A DNA stretch of 64,000 nucleotides, taken from NCBI RefSeq assembly GCF_016862775.1, contig NZ_BONP01000002.1:186001-250000 (forward strand), written 5' to 3'. The first letter of the stretch is position 1, and each line of letters opens with the position of its first letter. The DNA comes from Cellulomonas phragmiteti (lineage in GTDB: Bacteria > Actinomycetota > Actinomycetes > Actinomycetales > Cellulomonadaceae). The notes beneath the pieces are model-generated. The model was not told the DNA's origin and ran no database searches. It was given only the letters and a program-made list of their open reading frames with translations. Of the stretch, positions 42,799 to 51,206 are shown one piece after another. The translations under genes were made by a program, and so were the position numbers.

Positions 42799-44757
42799 CT
42801 ATACGCCATCGCCACACATGGAAACCGATGTCACATGATGGAAACTTCCAGCGAGTGGGGTGGTCCGCAGCCGGACTGCACCACTTTGTCCCGTTCCGGT
42901 CGTGAGGTCAGCCTGCAGCGTGTACGTCTGGCCTGGGGTAAATGTCCAGGTCAGGGCGGCTACGGTCAGTCCGTCGTGCACCTGCGCGTAGACCGGGACG
43001 GACTCACCATTCACCCGCAGATCCGCCAAGAATCCGTTGGCCGGCACGTACATCAGGACGTTTGTCCGAAAGTCCCCGAGGGGCACGATGCCGTCGAGAC
43101 CCAGCAGGTACTCGGGCAGGTCGAGGACGTTCTGTGGCGGCGTGTAGGTGAACTCGGCGTTAACCCGGACGCGCTGCGACCCGTCCGCCAGGCACTCCGT
43201 AGCCTCGATCGTCGCGTCCGCCTGCAGGTAGTACCCGACCTTGGCCTGCGTACCGTCGTTGAGGTACAGCCCCACCACGGCCTCGTCCGCGACCCGCCCG
43301 CGCAGCTCCCCGGAGAGCACGGTGCCGCTGAGGCGCGCCTGCTCGTCCTCGTCCGCCGACCACACCATGAGCCGGCCCTGACGCGCGGCCTCCGCCAGCG
43401 CATCCACCACACCGGCGCTGTCACCCTGCCCCCCGGCGACGGCGCTGAACACCGTGGCAGCCGTCGAGGCGAAGAACTCGTCCTGCTGCACCGGGTCCTC
43501 GATCTCGAGGTACACCTCGTTCAGCAGCACGGCGGCCACGTTGTCCGACGTCAGCGCTGTCCCATCGGGCAGCCTCACTGGGCCGGTGGCGCCCAGCACC
43601 AGCGACAGGGCACCGGGGTCCACCGACATCACACCGTCGATCGCACCGCCGACCTGTCCCTCCCACACGGCCCGGGCGATCTGCGCGGACCGGGGGAAGT
43701 CGGGCGTGAAGTTCACGTCGCGCATGTCCGTGGCCAGCAGCGGTCCGAACAGGCCCTGCTCGGCCTCGCTCAACATGACCACCGGCTCCGGCAGCCCGGC
43801 GAGCTCACCGCCGCGCCGCTGCTCCAGCACCTCGATGCGCCCGTCCTCGGCCCGCAGCAGCAGCACCGCACCGGCGATGCCGCCCGTGGCACGCGGCTCC
43901 GCGTTGTTCTGCACCAGCACCAGGTACTCCCGCGGGCCGTCGGCCCCGAGCATCGGCGGCAGCAGCGCCGCCGCGCGCGACGCCGTCGCGGTGTCCGCGC
44001 TCACCTCGGCCAGCTGCCCGCGTAGCTGCACCACCGGCTCGGCGACCATGTCCATCAGCCCGTCGGTCGGCACGTCCTCCATGCGCTGCAGCGACGCGCG
44101 CACGGCGGTGTCGGCGGCGGCGATCTGCGTGGCGACCGCAGCCAGCGGCGCGACGTCGATGCGGCCGTCGACGGGCGCGAGCGCCGCCGGGTCCACCAGG
44201 GCCGTCGCCTCCACCAGCGGCGGCAGCGCGTGCTTCGCCAGCTCGTCGATCGCCTCGGCCACCGCACGCACCGCCCGCACGTTGGGTCCCACCTCGGGCA
44301 CCGCACCCACCAGCGCCCACAACGGCCCCGACGTGCGCTCGCGCGCGACCGACGCATGCCGCTGCACGTCCGCCAACGTCGCGCGCGCCGCCTCGACGTC
44401 GCCCAGCCGCGCCTGCTCCTGCAGCTGGCCCACCTCGTTGCGCGCCGCCAGCAGCGCGTCGCGCGCCTCCATCGCCGACCACCCGAGCCACGCGACGGAC
44501 GCCCCGAGGACGAACGCCAGGCCGATCGCCGTCAGCCACACGGCACGGCGGTGCGGGTGCGCGTTGCGCACCATCGTCACGGTCGACATGTCCTGACGCC
44601 CCCGTCGGTTTCGCGCAGGTGTGCGGGGCGGCCGCTTGCGGCGCCCTGGCTTGCCGCTCGGACGCTGCGGCGTCGAAACCCGTCGTTTCACGGACGATTC
44701 GGGCACGACAGGGATCTGCTGCGTCGTCCACTCCGGTCCCCAACCGGGATGTGCCAC
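42799..44757 (-). CDS. DUF4012 membrane protein (copy B)
   Basis: A protein of 652 aa; GTG 44757 with GGAGGGG upstream. A basic cytoplasmic N-terminus (about 70 residues, many Arg) precedes one membrane helix (VWLTAIGLAFVLGASVAWLG). The extracellular part follows copy A block by block: GPREYLVLVQNNAEPRATGG, VNFTPDFPRSAQIARAVW, DGVMSVDPGALSLVLGATGP, LNDGTQAKVGYYLQADATI. The N-terminal charge is opposite to that of copy A (acidic, Pro/Thr-rich). Function unknown; the position at the edge of the glycan operon and next to a sortase-type protein suggests envelope assembly. Confidence 0.9.
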   Translation of the reverse strand: MAHPGWGPEWTTQQIPVVPESSVKRRVSTPQRPSGKPGRRKRPPRTPARNRRGRQDMSTVTMVRNAHPHRRAVWLTAIGLAFVLGASVAWLGWSAMEARDALLAARNEVGQLQEQARLGDVEAARATLADVQRHASVARERTSGPLWALVGAVPEVGPNVRAVRAVAEAIDELAKHALPPLVEATALVDPAALAPVDGRIDVAPLAAVATQIAAADTAVRASLQRMEDVPTDGLMDMVAEPVVQLRGQLAEVSADTATASRAAALLPPMLGADGPREYLVLVQNNAEPRATGGIAGAVLLLRAEDGRIEVLEQRRGGELAGLPEPVVMLSEAEQGLFGPLLATDMRDVNFTPDFPRSAQIARAVWEGQVGGAIDGVMSVDPGALSLVLGATGPVRLPDGTALTSDNVAAVLLNEVYLEIEDPVQQDEFFASTAATVFSAVAGGQGDSAGVVDALAEAARQGRLMVWSADEDEQARLSGTVLSGELRGRVADEAVVGLYLNDGTQAKVGYYLQADATIEATECLADGSQRVRVNAEFTYTPPQNVLDLPEYLLGLDGIVPLGDFRTNVLMYVPANGFLADLRVNGESVPVYAQVHDGLTVAALTWTFTPGQTYTLQADLTTGTGQSGAVRLRTTPLAGSFHHVTSVSMCGDGV

Positions 44758-44894
44758 GCGCGCCCCTCCACCCCCGCGCCACGGTCACCGGGCGTTCCCT
44801 CACCGGTGCATCCGCAGGCGATGCTATCCGCCATCGGAGCGAACCCGGGCGCGCGTGCCGGTCCGCCGCGCGTCATCGGGCATCATCGGACGCC

Positions 44895-45464
44895 ATGACG
44901 TCCACCCAGACCCCCGCACGGATCCTCGCGGTCTGCACCGGCAACATCTGCCGGTCGCCCGCCGTCGAGCGGCTGCTCGCAGCCCGCCTCGCCGGCACCG
45001 ACGTGCAGGTCGCGTCCGCCGGGACGCACGCGGTGGTCGGCCACCCCGTCTCCGCGCCGATGATCCCGCTGGTCACCGCCGCGGGCGCGGACGCCGACGG
45101 GTTCGCGGCGCAGCAGCTCACCGCCGACCTCATCCGCGAGGCGGACCTCGTCATCGCGCTCACCCGCACGCACCGCTCCGCGATCGTCGAGCTGGTGCCC
45201 GCGGCCGTGCGGCGCACCTTCACGCTGCGCGAGCTCGAGCGGCTCGTCGCGCACGTCGACCCGCAGGCCCTGCACGACGCCGGCGACACGCCCGGCGCAC
45301 GGGTGCGGGCCCTGCCCGCCCTGGCGGCCGGCGTCCGGCACGTCGCGGGCGCCGGGCCGGACGACGTCGTCGACCCCATCGGCGGCTCCGAGGCCGTCTA
45401 CCGGGCGTCGTACGACGAGCTCGCCCCGGCCGTCGACTCCCTGGCCGCCGCGTTGCGGCACTGA
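44895..45464 (+). CDS. Low-molecular-weight protein tyrosine phosphatase
   Basis: A protein of 189 aa from ATG 44895. The P-loop VCTGNICRSPAVE (C-x5-R) is at the N-terminus and a DP motif, DDVVDPIGGSEAVY, supplies the general acid near the C-terminus. In exopolysaccharide loci these enzymes dephosphorylate the BY-kinase, here most likely the one at 40387. It is divergent from the DUF4012 gene. The chain is slightly longer than the classical 155-aa family because of an insert after SHPVSAPM-like residues. Confidence 0.92.
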   Translation: MTSTQTPARILAVCTGNICRSPAVERLLAARLAGTDVQVASAGTHAVVGHPVSAPMIPLVTAAGADADGFAAQQLTADLIREADLVIALTRTHRSAIVELVPAAVRRTFTLRELERLVAHVDPQALHDAGDTPGARVRALPALAAGVRHVAGAGPDDVVDPIGGSEAVYRASYDELAPAVDSLAAALRH

Positions 45465-45484
45465 GCAACCGCCGACCGCAGGGC

Positions 45485-45490
45485 TACGCT
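45485..45490 (+). promoter_or_regulatory. -10 box for leaderless DUF2530 mRNA
   Basis: TACGCT lies 7 nt upstream of the GTG at 45498, with no ribosome-binding site. Confidence 0.35.
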
Positions 45491-45497
45491 CGGGCTC

Positions 45498-45788
45498 GTG
45501 CCCACCGTCCTGTCCACCCTGCTGCACCCGCAGCGCACCCCGCCGCCGCCGATCGACGTCGACCTCGCGCGCGTCATGGTCGTCGGCACCGCGGTGTGGG
45601 CGGTCGCGCTGCTGGTCACCGGCGCGCTGTGGCTGCGGGACGTCGTGCCCGGCACGTGGCCGTGCATGTGCGCGGCCGGGGTGGTGCTCGGCGTCATCGG
45701 GTACGGGTGGTCGCGGCGCAACGGGCACCTGGCGGCCGACGGCTCGGGCGCGATGGTCCGGCCCGGTCAGGACGACCTCTCCGCCTGA
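45498..45788 (+). CDS. DUF2530 small membrane protein
   Basis: A protein of 96 aa with two membrane helices (about 26-46 and 54-72) and the family stretch PPPIDVDLARVMVVGTAVW, GVIGYGWSRRNGHLAA. DUF2530 is an actinobacterial family of unknown role. The start GTG 45498 appears leaderless. Its stop codon lies in a 14-bp palindrome shared with the stop of the convergent CAP gene. Confidence 0.8.
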   Translation: MPTVLSTLLHPQRTPPPPIDVDLARVMVVGTAVWAVALLVTGALWLRDVVPGTWPCMCAAGVVLGVIGYGWSRRNGHLAADGSGAMVRPGQDDLSA

Positions 45789-45794
45789 GGCGCC

Positions 45795-46601
45795 TCAGCC
45801 CAGGAAGACCTGCGCGCACAGCCACCCGCGCTGCCCCTGCACGCACCCCACCCCGATCTGCGAGAACGACGAGCGCAGGATGTTCTCGCGGTGACCCGGG
45901 GAGTTCATCCACCCCGTGACCGCGGCCTGCGCCGACGCGTATCCCAGCGACAGGTTCTCCCCCACGGTGCGCGAGCGGCACGCCTCGAGGATCGGGCCCA
46001 GCGGGTCGTGCTCGAACCGCCCCTCGGCCACCAGCAGCGCCGCACGGTCCACGGCCTGCTGCGTCGCGCACGCCGACACCCCCAGCGCCGGCAGCCCCGC
46101 GGCGGCGCGCTGGTCGTTCGTCAGCGTGACGATCTCCGCGGCCATCGCCGCGCCCTTGTCCGTGACGACGGCGGGGCGCGCCGGCTGCGGCTCGGGTGCC
46201 GGAGCCGCCGGGACGGCCGCCCCACCCGGGGCAGCAGGCGCTGCCGGGGCCGGGGCCGCGGGTGCGGCCGGCGCGGGAGCCTCCGCCTCGGGAGCGGGCT
46301 CCGGCGGCGGGGCCTCCTCGGGCGTCGCCGAGCTCGTCGCCGGCAGCGGCTCCGTCGGCTCGGGGTCCGGGCTGCGCTCCCCGTTGCGGGACGCCACGTC
46401 CTGCACGCGCCCGACCAGCTCGCCCGTCGTCAGCGCAAGGGTCGCGCGCTCGGACGGTGCGTACGCCCCGGGTGCGGCGGTGAGCAGCACGGCCATCGCG
46501 ACGACGAGGACACCGACCGCCCCCACCAGCCGCACCCGGCGACGTCGATGGGCTCGACGCGCGCGCCAGCGGCGGATCTCACGGCGGCGGGCTTCGGGCA
46601 C
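45795..46601 (-). CDS. Membrane-anchored CAP-domain protein with Pro/Ala linker
   Basis: A protein of 268 aa. A strongly basic start (RRREIRRWRARRAHRRRR) precedes a signal-anchor helix (LVGAVGVLVVAMAVLLTAA). A Pro/Ala/Glu-rich spacer of about 70 residues follows, then a CAP domain at about 150-268: IVTLTNDQRAAAGLPALGV, RTVGENLSLGYASAQAAVTG, WMNSPGHRENILRSSFSQIG, all canonical. It is likely exposed outside the membrane. Many homologues are known near wall-biogenesis genes, without assigned activity. GTG start at 46601. Confidence 0.88.
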   Translation of the reverse strand: MPEARRREIRRWRARRAHRRRRVRLVGAVGVLVVAMAVLLTAAPGAYAPSERATLALTTGELVGRVQDVASRNGERSPDPEPTEPLPATSSATPEEAPPPEPAPEAEAPAPAAPAAPAPAAPAAPGGAAVPAAPAPEPQPARPAVVTDKGAAMAAEIVTLTNDQRAAAGLPALGVSACATQQAVDRAALLVAEGRFEHDPLGPILEACRSRTVGENLSLGYASAQAAVTGWMNSPGHRENILRSSFSQIGVGCVQGQRGWLCAQVFLG

Positions 46602-46657
46602 ACGGGGACGTTACCCGACTGTGACCTTTATCGGAAGTTCATCCCCTCCTGGGGCAT

Positions 46658-49600
46658 TCATCCCAGCACGAGGCCGAGCGCCGCCTCACCGTCGTCCGGG
46701 TCCGTCAGCAGCGCCTCCACCGCCCCGCGGGCACCCCACCGGCCCGCCGCCCACGCGAGCGCCGCCGCCAGGCCCGCCACGTGCACGGCGTGGAGCTGCG
46801 CGTCCGGCCCCGACCCCACGACCCACCAGCCGACCGGCGCACCGGCCACCCGCAGGTCGTCGTGCCGCCACCACACCACCGGGGCGTCCGGCAGCAGCGC
46901 CCCCAGCGCGTCGGGCACGTCCTCCGGCTCGCCCTCGCCCGCGACGTCCGCGTCCACCTGCGACGACGCGAGCGGCAGGTCCAGCAGGTCCGCGACGCGC
47001 ACCGCCCGGTCGTCGCCGAGCCCGGCGACGGGCACCGGCACCACCGGCACGTCGTCCGCACCCGCGCACTGCCACCACCGCGGGTCGTCCGCCACCACCG
47101 CGTCCTCGACGACGTGCGCGACGCCCGGCGCCGTCAGCGCCACCACCACCGCGGGCGGCTCGTCCGGGCCCGAGCCCGCCGCCCACGCCCGCCACACGTG
47201 ACCCGCCACGTCCAGCGGCACCGCCGTGCCCACCGGCCCCAGCCGCTCCAGCACCGCCGCCCACCGCGCGCCCGGCACCTCCGCCAGCGACCCGACACCG
47301 CCCAGCGCCCGCAGCACATCCGCGTCCAGGCCCGTCAGCACGTCCGGCACCGGCGGTACCAGCGCCGCCGGCAGCCCTGTCACGCCCGGCAGCGCGAAGA
47401 CCTCCGGCAGCGGCAGGTCCGCGCGCGTGCGCAGCCACCACGCCGTGTACGACGGGCCCGTGGCCGTCGCCCCCTCGCCGCGCACCGGCGTCACCAGCGC
47501 CGCCCGCAGCGCCGGCGTCGCCGCCAGGTGCGCCAGCAGGTCCGGCCAGCACGCGTCGTCCACCGCGTCGAGGTCCGCGACCGCCGCCACGTCCCCGCAG
47601 TACGCCCCGACGTCCAGCACGTCCGCCAGGTGGTCCACGTACTCCGCCCAGCCGTCCAGGGACGCCGCCGCCAGCGCAGCACCGTCGTCGCCCTCGTCGT
47701 CGGGGGCCACGCCCGCCACCACGTCCGGGACCGTCGTCACCACCAGGTCGTCCCGCACCCCGACCGCCGCCAGGACGTCCCGGCCCCAGCGCTCCACCAC
47801 GTCCGCCGCCACCGGCGCCAGCACCCGGTCGTCCAGCAGCCGCGCCGCCGGCCCGCCGGGCAGCACCAGCCCGTGCGCCGGAGCCGGCTCACCGTCCGCC
47901 GCGTCCAGCGTCAGCAGGCCCAGCCAGCCCACCGCGCCCGGCGGCACCGCGCCCGCAGCCGCCACGACGTCCAGCACCGCGGCCGTCACCTCCGCCGCGT
48001 GCTCCAGGTCGTCGTCGTCCGCCTGCCCCAGCACCGCCGCCCGGAGCGCCGGGTGCGCCAGCAGCGCCGCCGCGTCCACCCGCTGCGCCCCCAGGCGCGT
48101 CAGCAGCGGACGCACCACGCCCGGGTCCGCCACCCGCAGGCCCCACGTGCGCAACGCCTCCAGCGTCGCCGGGGCCAGGCCCGCGGCGTCGTCGTCCAGC
48201 AGCACCACCCCGCGCGGGCCGCGCACCACCCGCCCGTCCACCAGCGGCACCGGCAGCGCCGCCAGGCCCTCGCGGGCCGTCGCGTCCAGCGCCACCGCGT
48301 CCAGCGCGTCGTACAGCGCCGGCCAGTCCACCTCACCTCCCGTCGGCAGGTCGTCGACCACCTCCGCGAGCGTGCGCTCCTCGACGCCCAGCGCCCGCAC
48401 CGCCGCCGCACCCGACGGCGGCACCCGCACCAGACCCGTGACCACCGCACCCAGCGCCGCAGCCGCCGGACCGTCCGGCAGGTCCCGCACCGTCGTCGCC
48501 CGCAACGGCGGCACCAGCGGGTCCTGCGGTGACGCCGGCACCAGCATCGGCGTCCGCACCAGCGCCTCGAGCACCCGCGCGCGCAACGCACCGTCCACCA
48601 CGCCCGCCGCCAGGCCCGTGGGGACCAGCGCGGTCGCGTCCTGCCCCGCGGCCGCCACCCGGCCCACCAGCTCCGCGTACGCGTCCGCCGCCCGCGCCAG
48701 CACCTCGTCCGTCAACGGCCCCGGCACCACGTGCCGCCGCGACGGGTCCAGCGGCAACGTCGCCACCAGCACCGCCGGCAACGAGCACGGCTCGTCCGTG
48801 GGCGTCGGCGCGTGCACCACCCGCGGCACCGGCGCCCCACCGCGCGGCAGCGCCCACGTCACCCGCCACGAGCGCGCCCCGCGCTGCTCGACCGGGCGGT
48901 CCGCCACCAGCGCGAGCGGCACCTCACCCTCCGCTGTCAGGACGTCCCACCGGTCGTGGACGTCCGCCAGGCGGCGCGGCGCGTCCCCCTCGACGTCCAC
49001 CAGCACCTCCACCAGGCCCGGCAGCGCCAGCAGCAGCACGTCGTCGACCGCCTCCAGCAGGGAGCGGACCTCCTCACGCACCACCGCGTCGCGCAGCACC
49101 AGGACGACGGCCGTGTCGTACCCCGTCGGCGGCGGGCCCTGCGCGGGCCACGGCAGCCGCAGCGCCGGCACCGAGCCGTCGCGGCGGCGCACCTCGTCCG
49201 CCAGCGTGCTGCGGCCCTGCGCCGCCTCCTGCGCGGCCGTCTCCTCGAGCACCTGCAGGGTGTCCGCGAGCGAGAACCGCACCGCGCCCGACGTCGAGCA
49301 CACCGTCACCTCGTCGGACACGGCCCGCACCGCCGCGAACCCCACCCCGAAGCGCCCGACCGTGCCCGTGCCGGCCTCCCGCTTGGCCGACGCGCGCAGC
49401 GACGCCAACGACGCCACCCCCGCCGCGTCCAGCGGTGCCCCGGTGTTGGCGGCGACCAGCACCGCCGTCCCGTCGTCCGCCGTCGCCAGACGCAGCAGCA
49501 GCCGCCCCCCGACGCCCGCGCGCGTGGCCGCGTCCGCCGCGTTCTGCGCGAGCTCGACCAGCACCCGGTCGCGGTAGTACCCGCGGGCGTGGTCCTCCTC

Positions 49601-49696
49601 GGAGTTGGCGTCCTCCCGCAACCGTGCCGGCGAGGCCCGCCACGCCTCCAGCACCGCGCCGCGCAGGGCGGCCGTGCCGAAGACGTCCGTGGTCAC
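46658..49696 (-). CDS. Sacsin-like (GHKL/Hsp90-type ATPase) large protein
   Basis: A protein of 1012 aa, GTG 49696 overlapping the DUF3027 stop (GTGA). The N-terminal 230 residues form a Bergerat-fold ATPase as in sacsin and Hsp90: YYRDRVLVELAQNAADAA holds the catalytic Glu and Asn, and GTVGRFGVGFAAVRAVSDEV is the ATP-lid glycine motif. The remaining 780 residues are Val/Ala/Asp-rich, with repeated Leu-rich helices and Trp-rich turns and no known domain that I can name. Established knowledge: sacsin-type ATPases are linked to protein quality control. The bacterial relatives are uncharacterised. Operon position with a Csp and DUF3027 is the only functional clue. Confidence 0.82.
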   Translation of the reverse strand: MTTDVFGTAALRGAVLEAWRASPARLREDANSEEDHARGYYRDRVLVELAQNAADAATRAGVGGRLLLRLATADDGTAVLVAANTGAPLDAAGVASLASLRASAKREAGTGTVGRFGVGFAAVRAVSDEVTVCSTSGAVRFSLADTLQVLEETAAQEAAQGRSTLADEVRRRDGSVPALRLPWPAQGPPPTGYDTAVVLVLRDAVVREEVRSLLEAVDDVLLLALPGLVEVLVDVEGDAPRRLADVHDRWDVLTAEGEVPLALVADRPVEQRGARSWRVTWALPRGGAPVPRVVHAPTPTDEPCSLPAVLVATLPLDPSRRHVVPGPLTDEVLARAADAYAELVGRVAAAGQDATALVPTGLAAGVVDGALRARVLEALVRTPMLVPASPQDPLVPPLRATTVRDLPDGPAAAALGAVVTGLVRVPPSGAAAVRALGVEERTLAEVVDDLPTGGEVDWPALYDALDAVALDATAREGLAALPVPLVDGRVVRGPRGVVLLDDDAAGLAPATLEALRTWGLRVADPGVVRPLLTRLGAQRVDAAALLAHPALRAAVLGQADDDDLEHAAEVTAAVLDVVAAAGAVPPGAVGWLGLLTLDAADGEPAPAHGLVLPGGPAARLLDDRVLAPVAADVVERWGRDVLAAVGVRDDLVVTTVPDVVAGVAPDDEGDDGAALAAASLDGWAEYVDHLADVLDVGAYCGDVAAVADLDAVDDACWPDLLAHLAATPALRAALVTPVRGEGATATGPSYTAWWLRTRADLPLPEVFALPGVTGLPAALVPPVPDVLTGLDADVLRALGGVGSLAEVPGARWAAVLERLGPVGTAVPLDVAGHVWRAWAAGSGPDEPPAVVVALTAPGVAHVVEDAVVADDPRWWQCAGADDVPVVPVPVAGLGDDRAVRVADLLDLPLASSQVDADVAGEGEPEDVPDALGALLPDAPVVWWRHDDLRVAGAPVGWWVVGSGPDAQLHAVHVAGLAAALAWAAGRWGARGAVEALLTDPDDGEAALGLVLG

Positions 49697-50607
49697 GACC
49701 CGTCGGACAGGCGCTCGTCGGCGTCCGTGGGCGCGGGCTCGGGAGTGGGCTCGGGCCCCGCCTCGGGAGTGGCCTCGGGCTCCGCGGCAGCCTGCGGTTC
49801 TTCGGCGGCCGGCTCCTCGTCGGCGGGCTCCGCGGCAGCGGGCTCCTCGGCCACGGGCTCCGCGCGCTCGACGACGTCGACGGCGTTCTCGTCGAGCAGC
49901 GGGTCGGGCGCCGGCCAGTCGCTGGGGACCGGGTCGACGTCCGTCTCGGAGTGCGCACCGCACCCGTGGTCCAGGCTCACGACCTTGCCGTCGTCAGGCG
50001 ACCACTCGTTGGCGCACACCGCGAACAGCTGCCCCAGCGACCCCTGCAACGGCACCAGGAACCCGCACGACCAGCACGCGGCGGCCGACGCGACCGCACC
50101 CGGCGTCGCCGGACCGCGCGACCCGCGGTACCAGCGCTGCGCCGCCTCCTCGCGGCCCTGCGGCGACAGGACGCGGACGCGCGCGAGCGCGAGCTCGTCG
50201 ATCGCGACCTCGTCGACCTCCGGGTCACCCGTGGGCGTGAACCCCGGCTCCAGGCGCGGGTCGTCCGCACGGAACGGCAGGACGTCGCCGGCGCCGATGT
50301 CACCGGGACGCAGCCGCTCCGACCACGGCACCCAGGTGCGCGCCAGGATCGCGTCCTCGCCGGGCAGCAGCTCGGCCTCGCAGACCGTGGCCGTGCGGCC
50401 CCGGGGCACGCGCGCGACCGTCACGGTCCACGCCCACCCCCGGTACCCGCGGGCGGTGCAGGCGAACCGGTGCGACACCAGCCGCTCCGCCTCGCGCACG
50501 GCACCGAGGTACTCCCCGACGTACTCGGGCTCCTCCGCGATCTCGAGCGCGACCTCGCGCGCGAGGTCGACGGCCCGCTCCAGCACGGCGTCCTTGACGG
50601 CGGCCAC
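49693..50607 (-). CDS. DUF3027 family protein
   Basis: A protein of 304 aa with GTG 50607. The N-terminal region matches the DUF3027 pattern: EEPEYVGEYLGAVREAERLV, then ACTARGYRGWAWTVTVARVP and ATVCEAELLPGEDAILARTW. Later a CWSCGFLVPLQGSLGQLFAV zinc-knuckle-like stretch and DDGKVVSLDHGCGAHSETDV contribute further Cys/His residues. The last 70 residues are a Glu/Pro/Ala-rich tail. Function unknown. It is translationally linked to the sacsin-like gene downstream and 2 bp from the cold-shock gene upstream. Confidence 0.85.
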   Translation of the reverse strand: MAAVKDAVLERAVDLAREVALEIAEEPEYVGEYLGAVREAERLVSHRFACTARGYRGWAWTVTVARVPRGRTATVCEAELLPGEDAILARTWVPWSERLRPGDIGAGDVLPFRADDPRLEPGFTPTGDPEVDEVAIDELALARVRVLSPQGREEAAQRWYRGSRGPATPGAVASAAACWSCGFLVPLQGSLGQLFAVCANEWSPDDGKVVSLDHGCGAHSETDVDPVPSDWPAPDPLLDENAVDVVERAEPVAEEPAAAEPADEEPAAEEPQAAAEPEATPEAGPEPTPEPAPTDADERLSDGS

Positions 50608-50609
50608 GC

Positions 50610-50993
50610 TCAGGCCTCGAGCTTGTCGGCGACGCCGCGCAGCAGCGTGGCGTACTGGGCGGAGCGCTGACCCTCGGGGTAGCGGCCACGGCGCAGGTCG
50701 TTGCCGATCTTGTCGAGCACCTTGATGAGGTCCTCGACGACCACGGCCATCTCGTCCGCCGGAGGCCGCTTGGCCTTCACGACCGACGGCATCGGGTCCA
50801 GCACGGTGACGGACAGGGCCTGCGGTCCACGTCGACCGTCCGCCACCCCGAACTCGACCTTGGTGCCGGGCTTGGGGTCGCTGACCCCCACAGGCAGCGC
50901 CGAGGCGTGCAGGAACACCTCACCGCCGTCGTCGCTGGCGATGAAGCCGAAGCCACGCTCGGTGTCGAACCACTTGACCTTGCCGGTGGGCAC
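50610..50993 (-). CDS. Cold-shock domain protein with extra C-terminal helix
   Basis: A protein of 127 aa. The GTG at 50993 is chosen because AAGGAG lies 5 nt upstream. Residues 1-65 are a cold-shock domain with both RNA-binding motifs (GKVKWFDTERGFGFI and GGEVFLHASAL). An extra 55 residues follow (MPSVVKAKRPPADEMAVVVE ... LLRGVADKLEA), forming one or two helices, a form common in actinobacteria. It likely binds single-stranded RNA or DNA. First gene of the operon with DUF3027 and the sacsin-like ATPase. Confidence 0.92.
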   Translation of the reverse strand: MPTGKVKWFDTERGFGFIASDDGGEVFLHASALPVGVSDPKPGTKVEFGVADGRRGPQALSVTVLDPMPSVVKAKRPPADEMAVVVEDLIKVLDKIGNDLRRGRYPEGQRSAQYATLLRGVADKLEA

Positions 50994-51206
50994 TCCCACT
51001 CCTTCAGCGCCGGGCACGTCCACGAGCACTCCCGCAGACCGTCACCAGGCTACCGGCCCGCGCACGTCCATTGCCTCCGGTGCCCCCGCACGCCCACCCG
51101 CAGGGCCGCCGGAGCGTGTGCCCGCCCGACGGGTGAACCCGCCCGCTCACCCGGCGCGCGCCCGTGACGTGCGGCTACTCTCGCCGCGAACCCGGAGGAG
51201 CGTGAG

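Noticed and set aside
46658..49963. Longer minus-strand frame upstream of the sacsin-like protein
   Set aside because: The first 89 codons are Arg-rich, lie inside the DUF3027 gene and resemble an out-of-frame shadow; the GTG at 49696 overlaps the stop in the usual coupled manner.
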